Source: CALGFI01 sp036374435
Lineage (GTDB): Bacteria; Actinomycetota; UBA4738; HRBIN12
DNA: 6,460 nt
Direction of reading: 5' to 3'
Assembly (NCBI GenBank): GCA_036374435.1
Contig: DASUTU010000100.1
Coordinates: 1 to 6,460 of the forward strand
In this document: piece after piece, positions 4,551-6,460 of the stretch
Position numbering within the stretch: position 1 is the first letter of the stretch
How the letters are laid out: the number at the start of each line of letters is the position of its first letter
Notes under the pieces: generated by a model
Told to the model about the DNA's origin: nothing
The model's database searches: none
The model's input: the letters and a program-made list of their open reading frames with translations, nothing else
Translations under genes and position numbers: made by a program

Positions 4551-6170
4551 TCAGTGCATGTGGCCGTGGCCCGCCCCGGCGGCGGCCGGCTCCTCCTCCT
4601 CTGGCTTCTCGACCACGGCGCTCTCGGCCGTGATGACGATCGCCGCGATGGAGGCGGCATTCTGCAGGGCCGAACGCGTCACCTTCGCCGGGTCGAGGAT
4701 CCCGGCCTTGAACATGTCGACCCACTGGCCGGTGGCGGCGTCGTAGCCGCGCGCGTCGCCCTCGGCTCGGATCCGCTCCACGATGACCGCGCCTTCGTCG
4801 CCGGCGTTGTCGGCGATCAGCTTGGCGGGCTCCTGGAGCGCCAGGCGCACGATCTTCGCCCCGGTGGCCTCGTCGCCGGCGAGGTCGAGCTTGTCCACGG
4901 CCGCCTCGGCGCGGATCAGCGTCACGCCGCCGCCGGGCACGATGCCCTCCTCGATCGCGGCGCGGGTGGCCGACAGGGCGTCCTCGATCCGGTGCTTCTT
5001 CTCCTTGAGCTCCACCTCGGTGGCGGCGCCGACGCGGACCACCGCGACGCCGCCGGCCAGCTTGGCAAGGCGCTCCTGGAGCTTCTCGCGATCCCAGTCC
5101 GAGTCGGTCTTCTCGATCTCGGCCTTGATCTGCGCGATCCTGCCCTTGACCTCGTCCTCCGACCCGGCGCCCTCGACGATCGTCGTGTCGTCCTTGGTGA
5201 CGACGACCTTGCGGGCCCGGCCGAGAAGGTCCAGGCCGGCGTTCTCGAGCTTCAGCCCGATCTCCTCCGAGATGACCTGGCCGCCGGTCAGCGTGGCGAT
5301 GTCGCCGAGCATGGCCTTGCGGCGCTCGCCGAACCCGGGGGCCTTCACGGCGACCGCGCTGAAGGTCCCTCGGATCTTGTTGACCACCAGGGTGGCCAGG
5401 GCCTCCCCCTCGACGTCCTCGGCGATCAGGAGCATCGGGGTCCCGGACTGGAGCACCTTCTCGAGCACCGGCAACATCTCCTGCACGCTGCCGATCTTCT
5501 TGTTGACGATGACGATGTAGGGGTCCTGCAGGACCGCCTCCATGCGCTCCTGGTCGGTGACGAAGTAGGGCGAGATGTAGCCCTTGTCGAACTGCATGCC
5601 CTCCACGAACTCGAGCTCCATGCCGAACGTGTTCGACTCCTCGACCGTCACAACCCCATCTTTGCCGACCTTGTCCAGGGCCTCAGCCAGGACGTCGCCG
5701 ATGGCCGGGTCGGCCGCCGAGATCGCGGCGACGTTCGCGATGTCGTCGCGGGACTCGATGTCCTTTGCCTGGTCCTTGATGGCCTCGACCGCGGCGGCCA
5801 CCCCTCGCTCGATGCCGCGCTTGAGCGCCATCGGGTTGGCGCCCGCCGCGACGTTGCGCATGCCGTGACGGACCATGGCTCTTGCCAGGACGGTCGCCGT
5901 GGTGGTGCCGTCACCGGCCACGTCGTTGGTCTTGGTGGCGACCTCCTTGGCGAGCTGGGCGCCCATGTTCTCCCACGGGTCCTCCAGCTCGACCTCCTTG
6001 GCGATCGTGACGCCGTCGTTGGTGATGGTGGGCGCCCCCCACTTCTTGTCGAGCACCACGTTGTGGCCCTTCGGGCCGAGCGTGAGCGCGACGGTGTCGG
6101 CGAGCTTGTTCACGCCGGCCTCGAGCGAGCGACGCGCGTCTTCGCTGAACTTCAGCAGCTTGCTGGCCAT
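4551..6170 (-). CDS. groEL: Chaperonin GroEL (Hsp60), 60 kDa
   Basis: Complete GroEL of 539 aa, the family's usual length. It forms the double-ring ATP-driven folding chamber of the cytosol, capped by GroES. Landmarks: TLGPKGHNVVLDK (30-42), catalytic D52 (TNDGVT), the nucleotide-binding GDGTTT (86-91, with D87), the class I signature near AAIEEGIVPGGG (404-415), and D397, equivalent to E. coli D398 needed for ATP hydrolysis. The set is intact.

The C-terminus ends GAGHGHMH after an acidic stretch, not the GGM repeats of E. coli. Histidine-rich tails are known from actinobacterial GroEL1 (mycobacteria), where the gene also follows groES. ATG at 6170 has GAGGAGG 4 bases upstream. It follows groES after 66 bases; the promoter and any HrcA/CIRCE or HspR element would be outside the window. 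Confidence 0.99.
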   Translation of the reverse strand: MASKLLKFSEDARRSLEAGVNKLADTVALTLGPKGHNVVLDKKWGAPTITNDGVTIAKEVELEDPWENMGAQLAKEVATKTNDVAGDGTTTATVLARAMVRHGMRNVAAGANPMALKRGIERGVAAAVEAIKDQAKDIESRDDIANVAAISAADPAIGDVLAEALDKVGKDGVVTVEESNTFGMELEFVEGMQFDKGYISPYFVTDQERMEAVLQDPYIVIVNKKIGSVQEMLPVLEKVLQSGTPMLLIAEDVEGEALATLVVNKIRGTFSAVAVKAPGFGERRKAMLGDIATLTGGQVISEEIGLKLENAGLDLLGRARKVVVTKDDTTIVEGAGSEDEVKGRIAQIKAEIEKTDSDWDREKLQERLAKLAGGVAVVRVGAATEVELKEKKHRIEDALSATRAAIEEGIVPGGGVTLIRAEAAVDKLDLAGDEATGAKIVRLALQEPAKLIADNAGDEGAVIVERIRAEGDARGYDAATGQWVDMFKAGILDPAKVTRSALQNAASIAAIVITAESAVVEKPEEEEPAAAGAGHGHMH

Positions 6171-6188
6171 AACGCCTCCTCACGGACG

Positions 6189-6219
6189 GGGGCCCGGCGC
6201 CGATCGGCGCGAGGGCCCC
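6189..6219 (-). promoter_or_regulatory. Stem-loop in the groES-groEL spacer
   Basis: GGGGCCC (6189-6195) pairs with GGGCCCC (6213-6219). Inside lies a perfect 14-bp palindrome (6197-6210, GCGCCGATCGGCGC), giving a second 5-bp stem with a GATC loop, separated by a small internal loop. No T-run follows in the direction of transcription, and groEL with its own strong RBS begins about 18 bases on. It may be an mRNA processing or stability element that lets the two genes be expressed at different levels. Confidence 0.6.
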
Positions 6220-6236
6220 TCCCGAAGCTCGGATAA

Positions 6237-6460
6237 TTACTTGGAGACGACGGCCAGGACGTCGCGGGCCGACAGGATCAGGTGCTCCTCGCCCTCGACC
6301 TTGACCTCGGTGCCGCCGTATTTGCTGTAGATGACCTTGTCGCCGACGGCGACGTCCATCGGAACGCGGTTCCCGTCCTCGAAGCGACCGGGTCCCACCG
6401 CGACGACGGTGCCCTCCTGGGGCTTCTCCTTGGCGGTGTCGGGGATCACGATGCCGGAGA
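6237..6460 (-). CDS. groES: Co-chaperonin GroES (Hsp10), 5' end cut by the window edge
   Basis: C-terminal 73 residues of GroES, the heptameric lid of the GroEL chamber. The visible part starts SGIVIPDTAKEKPQEG, then GTVVAVGPG and KVIYSKYGGTEVKVEGEEHLILSARDVLAVVSK, very close to mycobacterial GroES of 100 aa. By comparison about 25 N-terminal residues are missing. The GTG at 6449 is the internal valine of IVI, not a start: the frame stays open to the edge and encodes the conserved SGI. The IVI part of the mobile loop that docks on GroEL is present. It ends in TAA, 66 bases before groEL. Confidence 0.98.
   Translation of the reverse strand, partial: SGIVIPDTAKEKPQEGTVVAVGPGRFEDGNRVPMDVAVGDKVIYSKYGGTEVKVEGEEHLILSARDVLAVVSK

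Noticed and set aside
4347..6236. Long plus-strand open frame of 629 codons opposite groEL
   Set aside because: It mirrors groEL codon for codon, is rich in leucine, aspartate and histidine as expected of an antisense frame, and groEL itself is unambiguous.

Overview
This GC-rich window probably comes from an actinobacterium (Actinomycetota), possibly an uncultured one. Three signs agree: a GroES fragment very close to the mycobacterial sequence, a GroEL with a histidine-rich tail of the actinobacterial GroEL1 kind, and a BldD-like regulator. I cannot name a genus.

Left and centre (1-3711, minus strand): a compact regulatory operon read right to left. It encodes a soluble GAF/HisKA/HATPase sensor histidine kinase (3652-2060), a NarL/LuxR response regulator (2063-1431), a second NarL/LuxR response regulator (1299-613), and two small PqqD-like proteins (616-332 and 329-33). 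Three junctions are 4-base or near 4-base overlaps (TTGA, GTGA, GTGA), so translation is probably coupled. A Shine-Dalgarno and GTG at positions 15-3 suggest that the operon continues beyond the left edge. PqqD-like domains usually hold leader peptides for RiPP-modifying enzymes. No precursor or modifying enzyme lies in this window, so the purpose of the operon is unknown.

Middle (3653-4339): a divergent plus-strand gene encodes a 159-aa XRE regulator. It matches BldD in length, in its helix-turn-helix and in a near-match to the c-di-GMP signature (R-x-E-x8-R-x-x-D here, R-x-D-x8-R-x-x-D in BldD). The kinase operon's promoter, which has a perfect TTGACA -35, carries a 13-bp perfect dyad (3690-3702) that fits the published BldD operator consensus at every fixed position. 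The simplest model is that this BldD-like protein represses the kinase/regulator/PqqD operon, perhaps in response to c-di-GMP.

Right (4340-6460, minus strand): the groES-groEL chaperonin operon. groES is cut by the right edge, groEL is complete, the 66-base spacer holds a strong stem-loop, and a terminator-like hairpin lies 24 bases past groEL. This is housekeeping content, convergent with the BldD-like gene. No stretch over 300 bases lacks a gene, and I saw no tRNA, rRNA, CRISPR array or insertion sequence.
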